This document shows positions 8,929-16,901 of a stretch of 64,000 nt of DNA, one piece after another. The notes under the pieces were generated by a model. It was given only the letters and a program-made list of their open reading frames with translations, searched no databases and was not told the origin of the DNA. This DNA comes from Bordetella parapertussis. Its GTDB lineage: Bacteria; Pseudomonadota; Gammaproteobacteria; Burkholderiales; Burkholderiaceae_C. Position numbers and translations under genes: made by a program. The number at the start of each line of letters is the position of its first letter. The stretch's first letter is position 1. The stretch spans positions 1 through 64,000 of the forward strand of contig CAMDXA010000008.1 in NCBI GenBank assembly GCA_945878065.1, read 5' to 3'.

Positions 8929-10017
8929 ATGAACACGCCCGCAGTCTCCGTCGACCGCTTGTCTCAGCTAGAGCAAGCCAGAACCGCCATCATGCATGGC
9001 GGTCAAGCGCATTCACCGTGGGTCGCTGATTGGATCAGCCAAAGCTGGCATCGCTGTTTGTCTCAAGGCATGCAACCGCATTACCAAGTCGGTTTTGACC
9101 CTGTGTCAGGCGCTCACATCAAACGTACGCTAGAGCAGCACCATGAACTGGTTGAGTCGGCACGCCCAGAGCTTGAGCGATTGGGCCGGGCCATTGCAGG
9201 CACCTCTTTTTTTCCACTCATCACAGACGCCAAAGGCGTGGTGATTGATGTCGGCGCAGGCGTGGACCGGCATGACCGACGGGTCGATGTGATCGCCCGA
9301 GTCGGGGTTGACTTGAGTGAGCAAGCGGTGGGCACGTCAGCCATTTGTGCCGCGCTGATTGAAAAAAAACCGGTGTGGTTACACCGTGGCGAACATTTTT
9401 TCAAAGACACCTCCATTTATAGCTGTGCGGGTGCACCTTTGTGGAATGGTCAAGGTGACTGCATCGGCATGCTCGACCTGACAGCTGCCATGAGCCAAGA
9501 GCGGCCAGAACTTATCCATTTGGCGGCCTTGTCAGCACGCAGCATCAGCAACGCATTTTTATTGCGCCAACCCCACCATTTGCTGTTGCGCTTGAATTGG
9601 CCCGGCCGCTTGATGGCTGATGACAGCGATGGTCTGGTCTTACTGAGCAGTGAGGGCGAAGTTTTGGGTGCGAACATGCCAGCCCGCGACATGCTCCATT
9701 GGGCGGGAAATGTTCCCCAACATGCCAGTGACTTGTTTGCCATGCCTGTCGGTTTATTGTTTGATGCAGCCAACCATGCCCAAACCATGGAAGTGCCGCT
9801 GTGGTCTGGATTGCATTTGCAGGTGCAAAGCGTTTTGCAACATGCCAGCCACAACACAACACAACCGGCCACCACAGGCGCATTGCAGCAACTCCAACTC
9901 GCCATGATCAACAAAGCCATTGCCCAGGCCAAAGGCAATGTGGCGCAAGCCGCAAAAGCGCTGGGTATCAGCCGGGCCACGCTTTACAGAAAACTGTCGC
10001 GCAAGAACAGCCACTAA
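8929..10017 (+). CDS. GAF-domain Fis-type regulator (AcoR-like, lacking the AAA+ domain)
   Basis: A 362-residue transcription factor. Residues about 20-210 resemble the N-terminal and GAF region of AcoR-type activators (WISQSWHRCLSQGM, then FPLITDAKGVVIDVG, VGTSAICAALI, CAGAPLWNGQGDCIGMLDLT). A short PAS-like segment follows (LLSSEGEVLGAN). The end is a Fis helix-turn-helix (NVAQAAKALGISRATLYRKL). The AAA+ module with GAFTGA, needed to activate sigma-54, is missing, so it cannot be a classical sigma-54 activator. The ATG at 8929 is preferred because GGAA lies just upstream; 8908 is an alternative. It sits directly before the TRAP genes and probably regulates them (inference). Confidence 0.85.
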   Translation: MNTPAVSVDRLSQLEQARTAIMHGGQAHSPWVADWISQSWHRCLSQGMQPHYQVGFDPVSGAHIKRTLEQHHELVESARPELERLGRAIAGTSFFPLITDAKGVVIDVGAGVDRHDRRVDVIARVGVDLSEQAVGTSAICAALIEKKPVWLHRGEHFFKDTSIYSCAGAPLWNGQGDCIGMLDLTAAMSQERPELIHLAALSARSISNAFLLRQPHHLLLRLNWPGRLMADDSDGLVLLSSEGEVLGANMPARDMLHWAGNVPQHASDLFAMPVGLLFDAANHAQTMEVPLWSGLHLQVQSVLQHASHNTTQPATTGALQQLQLAMINKAIAQAKGNVAQAAKALGISRATLYRKLSRKNSH

Positions 10018-10037
10018 GCTTTGTGGGTACTTACCTA

Positions 10038-10054
10038 GGCGCATAGAATGCGCC
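10038..10054. promoter_or_regulatory. Short perfect palindrome between the regulator and the TRAP genes
   Basis: GGCGCAT, a three-base spacer AGA, then ATGCGCC. It lies 21 bases after the regulator stop and 25 bases before dctQ. It could be an operator for the adjacent Fis-type regulator or a small hairpin. There is no T-run, so a terminator is unlikely. Confidence 0.4.
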
Positions 10055-10078
10055 CTTGCCCATACCTCGGAGCCGGCT

Positions 10079-10684
10079 ATGCAGGGACTACTCGCTTTTT
10101 CTAATGCGGTTGACAAATTCAACACATGGATCAACCGTTATGTGATCTGGCTGATACTTGTCGCCACGCTCATCAGCGCGGTCAATGCCTTGGTACGCAA
10201 AATCTTCAACACCAGCTCCAACGCATTTTTAGAAGTGCAGTGGTATTTGTTTGCAGCTTCTTTTTTGCTGGCTTCTTGCTACACATTGCTGCAAAACGAA
10301 CACGTCAAGATTGACGTGGTGTATTCGAAATTTACACGCCGCACTCAAACGCAAATTGATATTTTCGGATTCGCCTGCTTCATGCTGCCCATGTGCACGG
10401 CGATCATGTGGTTTGGCGTACCGTTTTTCTGGAACGGTCTGATGTCCGGTGAAATGTCTTCCAACGCCGGCGGCCTGATTCGTTGGCCGGTCTACGCCAT
10501 GATTCCTCTGGGCTTTGGGTTGTTGTGGTTACAAGGGGTGTCTGAATTGATCAAGCGCATCGCTTTTCTCAAAGGCCTGATTCCTGACCCGACACTCAAG
10601 CCCGGCGAAAAATCCGCCGAAGAAGAGTTGGCCGAAGAAATTCGCAAGTTGGCAGAAGCCAAAACACTTTCACGCAACGCCTGA
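10079..10684 (+). CDS. dctQ: TRAP transporter small permease (DctQ type)
   Basis: The 201-residue protein has four hydrophobic segments (about 22-40, 55-75, 95-115, 135-158), as in DctQ subunits of tripartite ATP-independent periplasmic transporters, which bridge the binding protein and the large permease. It carries the SSNAFLEVQWYLFAASFLLA and EHVKIDVVY signatures and a charged C-terminal tail. The ATG at 10079 is used; the frame is open upstream through the regulator gene but without homology. It is 16 bases upstream of dctM. The long DctM partner and the DctP type suggest the mannitol/chloroaromatic or keto-acid branch of the family. Confidence 0.92.
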   Translation: MQGLLAFSNAVDKFNTWINRYVIWLILVATLISAVNALVRKIFNTSSNAFLEVQWYLFAASFLLASCYTLLQNEHVKIDVVYSKFTRRTQTQIDIFGFACFMLPMCTAIMWFGVPFFWNGLMSGEMSSNAGGLIRWPVYAMIPLGFGLLWLQGVSELIKRIAFLKGLIPDPTLKPGEKSAEEELAEEIRKLAEAKTLSRNA

Positions 10685-10700
10685 ACCGGGAACGATCACC

Positions 10701-12467
10701 ATGGAATTTTTAATACACAACCTCGCCCCGGTCATGTTTCTGGGACTGATTGTTTTTCTGATGCTGGGTTTTCCGGTGGCATTCAGTTTGGGTGCATGCG
10801 GGCTGTTTTTTGGCTTCATCGGCATTGAGCTGGGCGTGTTGCCCGAAGCCTTGTTGCAAGCCCTGCCTTTGCGCATATTTGGCATCATGCAAAACGACAC
10901 CTTGCTGGCCATTCCTTTCTTCACGCTCATGGGTTTGATATTGGAACGCTCGGGCATGGCCGAAGACCTGCTGGACACCATCGGTCAATTGTTCGGCCCT
11001 GTGCGCGGCGGCTTGGCGATCGCTGTGATTTTGGTCGGTGCCTTGCTGGCCGCCACCACCGGCGTGGTAGCTGCGTCGGTTATTTCCATGGGTCTGATTT
11101 CTTTGCCCATCATGCTGCGCTACGGCTATGACCGGCGTATTGCTTCTGGTGCGATTGCTGCCTCGGGCACGTTGGCGCAAATCATCCCGCCGTCACTGGT
11201 GCTGATCATTTTGGCGGACCAGCTGGGGCGCAGTGTTGGCGAAATGTACAAAGGCGCTTTTCTGCCCGGCTTCATACTCACCGGCATGTACTTGCTGTTC
11301 ATCATGGGCGTGGCCATTTTCCGTCCGCAATGGGTGCCCGCATTGCCCATGTCAGCTCGCACCATCCGCGAAGACAACGGCAAATCCGGTTTGCTTTCAC
11401 TGTTGCTGCTGACGATTTTGTGTAGTTTTTCTGCTTTGTATTTGGCGCAAAGCTATCCCGCCATCCTGGACTATTTCAAAGGCAGCACTGGCGCCAATCC
11501 GGCCAAGGACGAAACCATTGTGGTGTCGCTGTGCTGCGGTGTGCTGTTGGCATTTGTGCTGGCCGTCATCAACAAAACGACGCGTCTGGGTCTGCTTTCC
11601 AACATGGCTGAACGTGTCACCTTCGTGCTGATCCCCCCCCTGCTGTTGATCTTCCTGGTGCTGGGCACGATCTTCCTTGGCATCGCCACCCCCACCGAAG
11701 GCGGTGCCATGGGTGCCTTGGGCGCCATCATCATGGCCACAGTTCGCGGTCGACTCAGCTATACGCTGCTCAAACAGGCGTTGACCTCCACCACCAAATT
11801 GTCCAGCTTTGTGCTGTTCATTCTGATTGGCTCCACCTGTTTCAGTCTGGTGTTCCAAGGTGTGGATGGACATATCTGGGTGGAACATTTGCTGGGCGAT
11901 TTGCCGGGTGGACAACTCGGTTTTCTGATCGTCGTCAACATCATGATTTTCATTCTCGCCTTCTTCTTGGACTTCTTTGAACTGGCGTTCATCGTGGTAC
12001 CATTGCTGGGGCCAGTGGCAGAAAAACTTGGCATTGACCTGATCTGGTTTGGTGTGCTGTTGGCTGTCAACATGCAAACCTCTTTCATGCACCCGCCGTT
12101 TGGATTCGCGCTGTTTTACTTGCGCAGCGTGGCCCCGATCAAAGCGTATTTCGACAAACCCACGCAAAAAGAAATCCAACCGGTCACCACCATGCAAATT
12201 TATTGGGGTGCTGTGCCTTACGTGGTTATTCAAGTCATCATGGTGGGCTTGATCATCGCGTTCCCCGAGATTGTGTCCAGCGGGTTAGAGAAAACAGAGG
12301 TACTGAGCGACGAACAGGTACAAATGGAAATGATGAATGCCACCCATTCCAATGACCCGTCGCTTGACCCTGCCGCCGCCATACCAGCGGCGGATGCTTC
12401 CGCGCCTGAAGATGACCCCATGAAGATGATGCAAGAGTCCATGAACAAGGATGAGGCCGGCAAATAA
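10701..12467 (+). CDS. dctM: TRAP transporter large permease (DctM type)
   Basis: A 588-residue, roughly 12-14 helix permease that moves the substrate together with sodium. It has the DctM signatures GFPVAFSLG, FTLMGLILERSGMAEDLL, GVVAASVISMGLISLPIML and ATPTEGGAMGALGAI. It is about 150 residues longer than typical 430-residue DctM proteins, with an insert near residues 215-300. This is characteristic of the COG4664 subfamily associated with hydroxy/keto-acid or mannitol/chloroaromatic binding proteins. The C-terminus is a hydrophilic, Met/Asp-rich tail. A bidirectional terminator follows. Confidence 0.94.
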   Translation: MEFLIHNLAPVMFLGLIVFLMLGFPVAFSLGACGLFFGFIGIELGVLPEALLQALPLRIFGIMQNDTLLAIPFFTLMGLILERSGMAEDLLDTIGQLFGPVRGGLAIAVILVGALLAATTGVVAASVISMGLISLPIMLRYGYDRRIASGAIAASGTLAQIIPPSLVLIILADQLGRSVGEMYKGAFLPGFILTGMYLLFIMGVAIFRPQWVPALPMSARTIREDNGKSGLLSLLLLTILCSFSALYLAQSYPAILDYFKGSTGANPAKDETIVVSLCCGVLLAFVLAVINKTTRLGLLSNMAERVTFVLIPPLLLIFLVLGTIFLGIATPTEGGAMGALGAIIMATVRGRLSYTLLKQALTSTTKLSSFVLFILIGSTCFSLVFQGVDGHIWVEHLLGDLPGGQLGFLIVVNIMIFILAFFLDFFELAFIVVPLLGPVAEKLGIDLIWFGVLLAVNMQTSFMHPPFGFALFYLRSVAPIKAYFDKPTQKEIQPVTTMQIYWGAVPYVVIQVIMVGLIIAFPEIVSSGLEKTEVLSDEQVQMEMMNATHSNDPSLDPAAAIPAADASAPEDDPMKMMQESMNKDEAGK

Positions 12468-12529
12468 GCGCTGATTGACGGCCCCATTTGCGAAGGCGGC
12501 CGTGTCAGCAGCTCATCCCACCATCAAAA

Positions 12530-12560
12530 AACCCCGTTAGGCCTATGTCCTAACGGGGTT
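12530..12560. terminator. Bidirectional rho-independent terminator
   Basis: A perfect 12-bp stem, AACCCCGTTAGG (12530-12541) and CCTAACGGGGTT (12549-12560), with a 7-base loop. It has AAAAA on the left and T-rich sequence on the right. It separates the convergent genes dctM and dctP. Confidence 0.88.
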
Positions 12561-12584
12561 TGTATAAACAGAACCGCAACAGAG

Positions 12585-13664
12585 TCAGAGCTTGACGCTT
12601 TGCATATAGCGGTCAAAAGAAGCCTCTGAAAAACGGAACCAGAGGTTTTGTTGTTTGCGAAACGCGGAATAGTCTGCGTACACTTTTTTCCAGTTCGGAT
12701 TTTTGGCACTCAGTTCGTCATACAGCGCCATGGATTCTTTGAACGCGGTGTCCATGACATCTTTGGGGAAAGGCAGCACCTTGGTTTTGCTTGCCACCAA
12801 CTGCATCAACGCGCCCGGGTTGCGGGCATCGTATTTGGCCTGACAGTCAACGTGCGCAAAAGCAGAGGCGCATTCGATGATGGATTTGTTAACCGCGGAC
12901 AAACTGTTGTAGGCTTTTTCATTGATGAAAAAATCCAGCTCGGGACCGCCTTCCCAAAAACCCGGGTAGTAATAAAAAGGCGCGACCTTGTTGAATCCCA
13001 GCTTTTGGTCATCGTAGGGACCAATCCACTCTGCGGCATCAATCGTGCCTTTTTCCAAGGCTTGGTAAATCTCGCCACCAGGAATGTTTTGCGGCACGCC
13101 GCCCATGCGCTCAATCACTTTGCCGGCAAAGCCACCGACACGAAACTTCAGGCCCTTGATGTCGGCCAGCGATTTGACTTCCTTGCGAAACCAGCCACCC
13201 ATTTGCGAACCGGTATTGCCGCCAGGGAAATTGACAATGCTGTATTGCTTGTAAAACTCGCGCATGAGTTTGAGGCCGTTGCCCTGAAACATCCAAGCCG
13301 TGGTTTGGCGGCTGTTGAGGCCAAACGGCACAGCGCAACCCAAGGCAAAGGTTTCGTCCTTGCCAAAAAAATAATAGGGGGCGGTGTGGGCCATTTCCAC
13401 TGTGCCATTTTGCACACCGTCGACCACGCCAAACGGAGGCATGAGTTCGCCCGCTGCATGGGTAGAAATGATGAATTTGCCGCCGCTCAATTCACTGACT
13501 TTTTTGGCGAAGGTTTCAGCCGAACCGTAAATAGTGTCCAGGGATTTGGGGAAACTGGAAGCCAAGCGCCAACGAATGGCCCCTTGGGCATGCACAGCCG
13601 GGGCCATGCCAGCGCCAATCACCCCTGCAATGCCTGCATTTTTTAGTGCGGAACGACGATCCAT
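12585..13664 (-). CDS. dctP: TRAP transporter substrate-binding protein (DctP type)
   Basis: A 359-residue periplasmic binding protein. The N-terminus MDRRSALKNAGIAGVIGAGM...VHAQ carries a twin-arginine-like pair and an AQG cleavage region, so Tat or Sec export is likely. Family features include GKDETFALGCAVPFGLNSRQ, RKEVKSLADIKGLKFRVGG and IDAAEWIGPYDD, typical of the COG4663 group (alpha-keto acid TakP and FcbT1-type proteins). The ligand cannot be fixed from sequence, but monocarboxylates or keto acids are plausible. It is encoded convergently to dctQM instead of in the same operon, with a terminator between. Confidence 0.92.
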   Translation of the reverse strand: MDRRSALKNAGIAGVIGAGMAPAVHAQGAIRWRLASSFPKSLDTIYGSAETFAKKVSELSGGKFIISTHAAGELMPPFGVVDGVQNGTVEMAHTAPYYFFGKDETFALGCAVPFGLNSRQTTAWMFQGNGLKLMREFYKQYSIVNFPGGNTGSQMGGWFRKEVKSLADIKGLKFRVGGFAGKVIERMGGVPQNIPGGEIYQALEKGTIDAAEWIGPYDDQKLGFNKVAPFYYYPGFWEGGPELDFFINEKAYNSLSAVNKSIIECASAFAHVDCQAKYDARNPGALMQLVASKTKVLPFPKDVMDTAFKESMALYDELSAKNPNWKKVYADYSAFRKQQNLWFRFSEASFDRYMQSVKL

Positions 13665-13703
13665 GAAAGAACTCCAATCCAGTTAAGTTAGCCGAAAAGT
13701 TTA

Positions 13704-15602
13704 TCAGCCAACCAGTTTTAGATTGCTAGCGTTGGTCTTGTCATCCGCGCTGAGTAAATGGTTAAAGCGACCGCGCACCGAAGCTTCGATGCCTGCAGCA
13801 TCCAAACCGAGTGCCGACATGATCTTCACAGGGTCACCGTGTTCAGTAAACACATCGGGCACCCCGAGTCGCAACACAGGCAATTGGATCTGCGCCTCTT
13901 GCAAGGCTTCGAGCACCGCAGAACCGGCGCCGCCCATCAATGCGCCCTCTTCAACCGTGACCAAGGCTTGGTGGCTGGCCGCGATTTGCAGCAACAACTC
14001 GGTGTCCAAGGGCTTGGCCCAGCGCATATTCACCACCGTGGCGTTCAATGCCTTGGCCGCTTCTATGGCGGGGTAGAGCAAAGTGCCAAATGCCAATATC
14101 GCCACCGACTTTCCTTGCCTGCGAATTTCTCCCTTGCCAAACGGCAAGCTGGCCAATCCTGCGGCTTGTGCGGTTCCAGCGCCAGCGCCGCGTGGATAAC
14201 GCACGGCCACGGTATGGTCTTGCGCATGCGCGGTGCTCAACAACATGCGACATTCGTTTTCGTCAGCGGGGCAAGCAATACTTACCTGCGGCACACATCG
14301 CAAAAACGGGATGTCATACACACCGGCATGGGTCGGGCCGTCAGCGCCAACAATACCGGCGCGGTCCAGCGCCAGCACCATGGGCAGTTTTTGCAAGGCC
14401 ACGTCATGTATCAATTGGTCATAGGCGCGTTGCAAGAAAGTGGAATAAATGGCCACCACGGGTTTCAAACCCTCGCAGGCCAGACCAGCGGCGAACGTGA
14501 GGGCGTGTTGTTCGGCAATGCCCACGTCGTGGTAACGGTCTGGAAAACGCTGATGGAACTCAACCATGCCCGAGCCTTCGCGCATGGCCGGTGTGATGGC
14601 CACCAGGCGCGGGTCTTGTTCGGCCATGTCACACAGCCAACGACCGAATACTTGGCTGAATGTTTGTTTGGGCGCAGTCGCAGGTGGCACCAAGCCGACC
14701 TTGGGGTCAAATTTGCCCGGGCCGTGGTAGGCAATGGGATCGGCCTCGGCGAGTTTGTAGCCTTGGCCTTTTCGCGTGACCACATGCAAAAACTGCGGTC
14801 CATTCAATTGCTTGATGTTTTGTAGCGTGGGAATCAATGCGTCCAAGTCATGCCCGTCGATCGGGCCGATGTAGTTGAAGCCAAATTTTTCAAACAACGT
14901 GGCTGGCAATATCAAACCCTTGGTCTGGTGCTCTAAGCGGCGCGCGAGTTCAAACAAGGGCGGGGCATTTTTCAACACCTGGCGACCGACCTCTTTGGCG
15001 GCGGTATAGAAACGCCCGCTCATCAATTGCGCCAAATAGCGGTTGAGCGCACCCACAGGCGGGCTGATGGACATGTCGTTGTCGTTGAGGATGACCAGCA
15101 TATTGCAGTCCGCCACACCGGCGTTGTTCATGGCTTCAAACGCCATGCCAGCGGTCATTGCACCGTCGCCGATGATGGCCACGCTGTGGCGTTGCTCGCC
15201 TTTTTGTTTGGCCCCCATGGCCATGCCCAGTGCGGCAGAAATACTGGTGGAAGAATGTGCAGTACCGAAAGCGTCGTATTCGCTTTCATCGCGTTTGGGA
15301 AAACCTGCCACGCCGCCCAATTGACGCAAGGTTCCCATGCGATCGCGTCGTCCGGTCAATATTTTGTGCGGATAGGTTTGGTGACCGACGTCCCACACCA
15401 AGCGGTCATGCGGCGTGTTGAACACATAGTGCAAAGCCACGGTCAATTCAACCGTGCCCAAATTAGAGCTGAAATGTCCGCCGGTTTTGCCAACGCTTTC
15501 GATCAAAAAGCTACGCAATTCATTGGCCAGTGCAGGCAATTGCTGAGGTGACAGTTGCCGCACATCCGAAGGTGTTTGGATACTGTCTAACAATGGGGTC
15601 AT
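13704..15602 (-). CDS. dxs: 1-deoxy-D-xylulose-5-phosphate synthase
   Basis: Dxs condenses pyruvate and glyceraldehyde 3-phosphate, the first step of the MEP isoprenoid pathway that feeds carotenoids and the bacteriochlorophyll tail. The 632-residue product has the thiamine-diphosphate motif [18 protein letters not shown]...NDN, the [11 protein letters not shown] segment and the transketolase-like [14 protein letters not shown] region. The ATG at 15602 is supported by a strong AGGAGAAGG ribosome-binding site; the open frame extends to a TTG at 15629 without homology. The promoter contains a perfect PpsR palindrome, so expression is probably coordinated with photosynthesis genes. Confidence 0.97.
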   Translation of the reverse strand: MTPLLDSIQTPSDVRQLSPQQLPALANELRSFLIESVGKTGGHFSSNLGTVELTVALHYVFNTPHDRLVWDVGHQTYPHKILTGRRDRMGTLRQLGGVAGFPKRDESEYDAFGTAHSSTSISAALGMAMGAKQKGEQRHSVAIIGDGAMTAGMAFEAMNNAGVADCNMLVILNDNDMSISPPVGALNRYLAQLMSGRFYTAAKEVGRQVLKNAPPLFELARRLEHQTKGLILPATLFEKFGFNYIGPIDGHDLDALIPTLQNIKQLNGPQFLHVVTRKGQGYKLAEADPIAYHGPGKFDPKVGLVPPATAPKQTFSQVFGRWLCDMAEQDPRLVAITPAMREGSGMVEFHQRFPDRYHDVGIAEQHALTFAAGLACEGLKPVVAIYSTFLQRAYDQLIHDVALQKLPMVLALDRAGIVGADGPTHAGVYDIPFLRCVPQVSIACPADENECRMLLSTAHAQDHTVAVRYPRGAGAGTAQAAGLASLPFGKGEIRRQGKSVAILAFGTLLYPAIEAAKALNATVVNMRWAKPLDTELLLQIAASHQALVTVEEGALMGGAGSAVLEALQEAQIQLPVLRLGVPDVFTEHGDPVKIMSALGLDAAGIEASVRGRFNHLLSADDKTNASNLKLVG

Positions 15603-15663
15603 GTGGCCTTCTCCTGCGGTATGTGCCAATCGACCATTGGCATATTCCGCGTAAGCTTAGATG

Positions 15664-15681
15664 TGTCAACTGAAGTTGACA
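15664..15681 (-). promoter_or_regulatory. PpsR/CrtJ-type operator upstream of dxs
   Basis: TGTCAACTGAAGTTGACA fits TGT-N12-ACA and is a perfect inverted repeat with 7-base arms. On the minus strand its outer half supplies a consensus TTGACA -35 box (15669-15664). A weak AATATG -10 lies 17 bases on, 40 bases upstream of the dxs start. Binding of PpsR would block polymerase, the known mode for CrtJ/PpsR. Confidence 0.85.
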
Positions 15682-15685
15682 ATAA

Positions 15686-15697
15686 GGGGTTTACCCC
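15686..15697. promoter_or_regulatory. GGGGTTTACCCC element next to the dxs PpsR site
   Basis: Four G, four A/T and four C, beginning 4 bases beyond the PpsR palindrome. Related RGGG-(A/T)4-CCCY elements lie beside the PpsR sites of tspO/bchH, bchG and aerR/bchF. Function unknown; see findings. A separate TGACATATTTGTCA palindrome lies at 15715-15728. Confidence 0.5.
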
Positions 15698-15742
15698 GAT
15701 GAGCATACCATCCGTGACATATTTGTCAGCGGGGCCTAAAGC

Positions 15743-15774
15743 AAAAAACCCCTGGGGCCTTGCCACAGGGGTTT
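15743..15774 (-). terminator. Rho-independent terminator of the HiPIP gene
   Basis: On the minus strand, AAACCCCTG and CAGGGGTTT form a 9-bp stem (arms 15766-15774 and 15746-15754). It is followed by a T-run complementary to AAAAAA at 15743-15748. It lies 30 bases past the HiPIP stop. Confidence 0.8.
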
Positions 15775-15804
15775 ACGAGAAACACTGAAAAAGGTTTTTT
15801 CAGG

Positions 15805-16110
15805 TCAGCCTTTTTTGGCCCAGGCACTGCACCAACCGGCGCCTGCCACTTTTTTGCCTGCAAACAAAGGACAACCGCCTGCCTTGTCACCGGCTTTGGC
15901 CTGGTACAGCGCGCAGTTGGCGCAATTTTGGTCAGGCTTGTGTGAGGCAAATTTTTTGTTGTCAACTTTGGTGGTGTCAGCTTTGTAACCCAAGGCTGCG
16001 GCCTGGGCATCTTTTTCGTCCACCATGGCTTGGGCAAACACTTGGCCGCCAGCCAATAAAGCGGATGCACCTACGCCGAGTTGAACAACGAATTCGCGAC
16101 GATTTGTCAT
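15805..16110 (-). CDS. hip: High-potential iron-sulfur protein (HiPIP)
   Basis: A small periplasmic [4Fe-4S] electron carrier that in several purple bacteria, including Rubrivivax, reduces the reaction-centre tetraheme cytochrome PufC. The 101-residue precursor has a Tat-type signal (TNRREFVVQLG, cleavage after VFAQA). The four cluster cysteines are Cys63, Cys66, Cys80 and Cys94, with C-x2-C-x13-C-x13-C spacing typical of HiPIPs. A GGAGAT ribosome-binding site lies 9 bases upstream of the ATG. It is monocistronic, ended by its own terminator. GGGGAATTACCCC at 16145-16157 upstream resembles the photosynthesis-promoter element but has a 5-base centre. Confidence 0.95.
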   Translation of the reverse strand: MTNRREFVVQLGVGASALLAGGQVFAQAMVDEKDAQAAALGYKADTTKVDNKKFASHKPDQNCANCALYQAKAGDKAGGCPLFAGKKVAGAGWCSAWAKKG

Positions 16111-16239
16111 ATGTATATCTCCGATGATTTAAAAGGCCCCGAGCGGGGAATTACCCCAGTATTCTTGCTTACACCGGGACATGTGCCTACAACGGTGCAC
16201 CGATACCCCAGGTTGACGCTCAGGTAAAGACGCGTCTAT

Positions 16240-16785
16240 TCAGGCAAACGGGCCATTGAGAGAAATGGTGGAATAGTTCAATACGCCTGCGGTAGTCACC
16301 CACACCAAATACGGCAGGAGCAGCCACGCGGCCAAGCGGCGACGTGGATAGATAAACAATATCAATAAAAAAATACTCTGCCATAAAAACAAAAGTTCAA
16401 CCAATGACCAGTCGGGGCGGTGCCATTTGAAATAAATCACGCTCCAAAACACGTTGCAAAACGCGTTCAATGCCCACAGGCCGAGCCACTGCCGTCGCTC
16501 TTTGGCCGAAGCACTGGCATGCCAACCCAGCCACGCGCTGACGGCACATAAGCTAAAGATCACCGTCCAGATCAACCCGAATGCAGCATCTGGCGGTTTC
16601 CAAGGGGGTTGCTTGAGTTGGAAATACCAAGCGTCCAAGACCGTCAGCGACGAGCCGATACCCGCGACCGCAAAACTGACCACGAACGCCAGCAGCAGAC
16701 CGCGCCAATGGCGCTTGAGACTGGGCAAAGCCGGCTCTTGGGACAGGACGGGTGGCGCAGAGCCAACTGTTTCAGAGGTATTCAT
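16240..16785 (-). CDS. tspO: TspO/CrtK tryptophan-rich sensory protein
   Basis: A five-helix membrane protein of the TspO/MBR family. In Rhodobacter TspO sits in the outer membrane, binds tetrapyrroles and modulates photosynthesis-gene expression in response to oxygen. Hallmarks here are WYFQLKQPPWKPPDAAFGLIW, LNAFCNVFWSVIYFKW and the C-terminal PYLVWVTTAGVLNYSI-like end. At 181 residues it has about 25 extra N-terminal residues before the first helix. The ATG at 16785 with GGAA upstream is preferred over the TTG at 16803. It is divergent from bchH and shares with it a PpsR-like site. Confidence 0.93.
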   Translation of the reverse strand: MNTSETVGSAPPVLSQEPALPSLKRHWRGLLLAFVVSFAVAGIGSSLTVLDAWYFQLKQPPWKPPDAAFGLIWTVIFSLCAVSAWLGWHASASAKERRQWLGLWALNAFCNVFWSVIYFKWHRPDWSLVELLFLWQSIFLLILFIYPRRRLAAWLLLPYLVWVTTAGVLNYSTISLNGPFA

Positions 16786-16803
16786 CGAATTTTCCGATTT
16801 CAA

Positions 16804-16816
16804 GGGTTTTCCCTAG
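16804..16816. promoter_or_regulatory. GGGTTTTCCCTAG element upstream of tspO/bchH
   Basis: This 13-base sequence occurs exactly, in reverse orientation, at 33735-33747 between aerR and bchF. Here it lies 27 bases to the left of the bchH PpsR-like site and 18 bases upstream of the tspO ATG. It is the second example of the RGGG-(A/T)4-CCCY motif. Confidence 0.5.
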
Positions 16817-16843
16817 TTATAAATTCTTCAAGACATTTTGTAA

Positions 16844-16861
16844 TGTCAACTTCAATTGACA
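16844..16861 (+). promoter_or_regulatory. PpsR/CrtJ-type operator between tspO and bchH
   Basis: TGTCAACTTCAATTGACA fits TGT-N12-ACA, with one mismatch between the 7-base arms. TTGACA at 16856-16861 could serve as a -35 box toward bchH, and the opposite TTGACA (16849-16844) toward tspO. No convincing -10 box is visible for either gene. Confidence 0.8.
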
Positions 16862-16901
16862 CATTGGTTAACCACCGACTTCGCCAACCGAAACTCCAAG
16901 C

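Noticed and set aside
10038..10051. GG-N10-GC as a sigma-54 promoter for dctQM
   Set aside because: Spacing fits but the context is poor (GGCGC and ATGC rather than GGCAC and TTGC), and the neighbouring regulator lacks the AAA+ domain. The palindrome explains the pattern better.
11397..12233. Long open frame on the minus strand inside dctM
   Set aside because: It is an antisense shadow of dctM: His/Gln/Asp-rich composition, no homology, no ribosome-binding site.
15715..15728. TGACATATTTGTCA as an FNR site
   Set aside because: FNR boxes read TTGAT-N4-ATCAA; the half-sites here differ at key positions.
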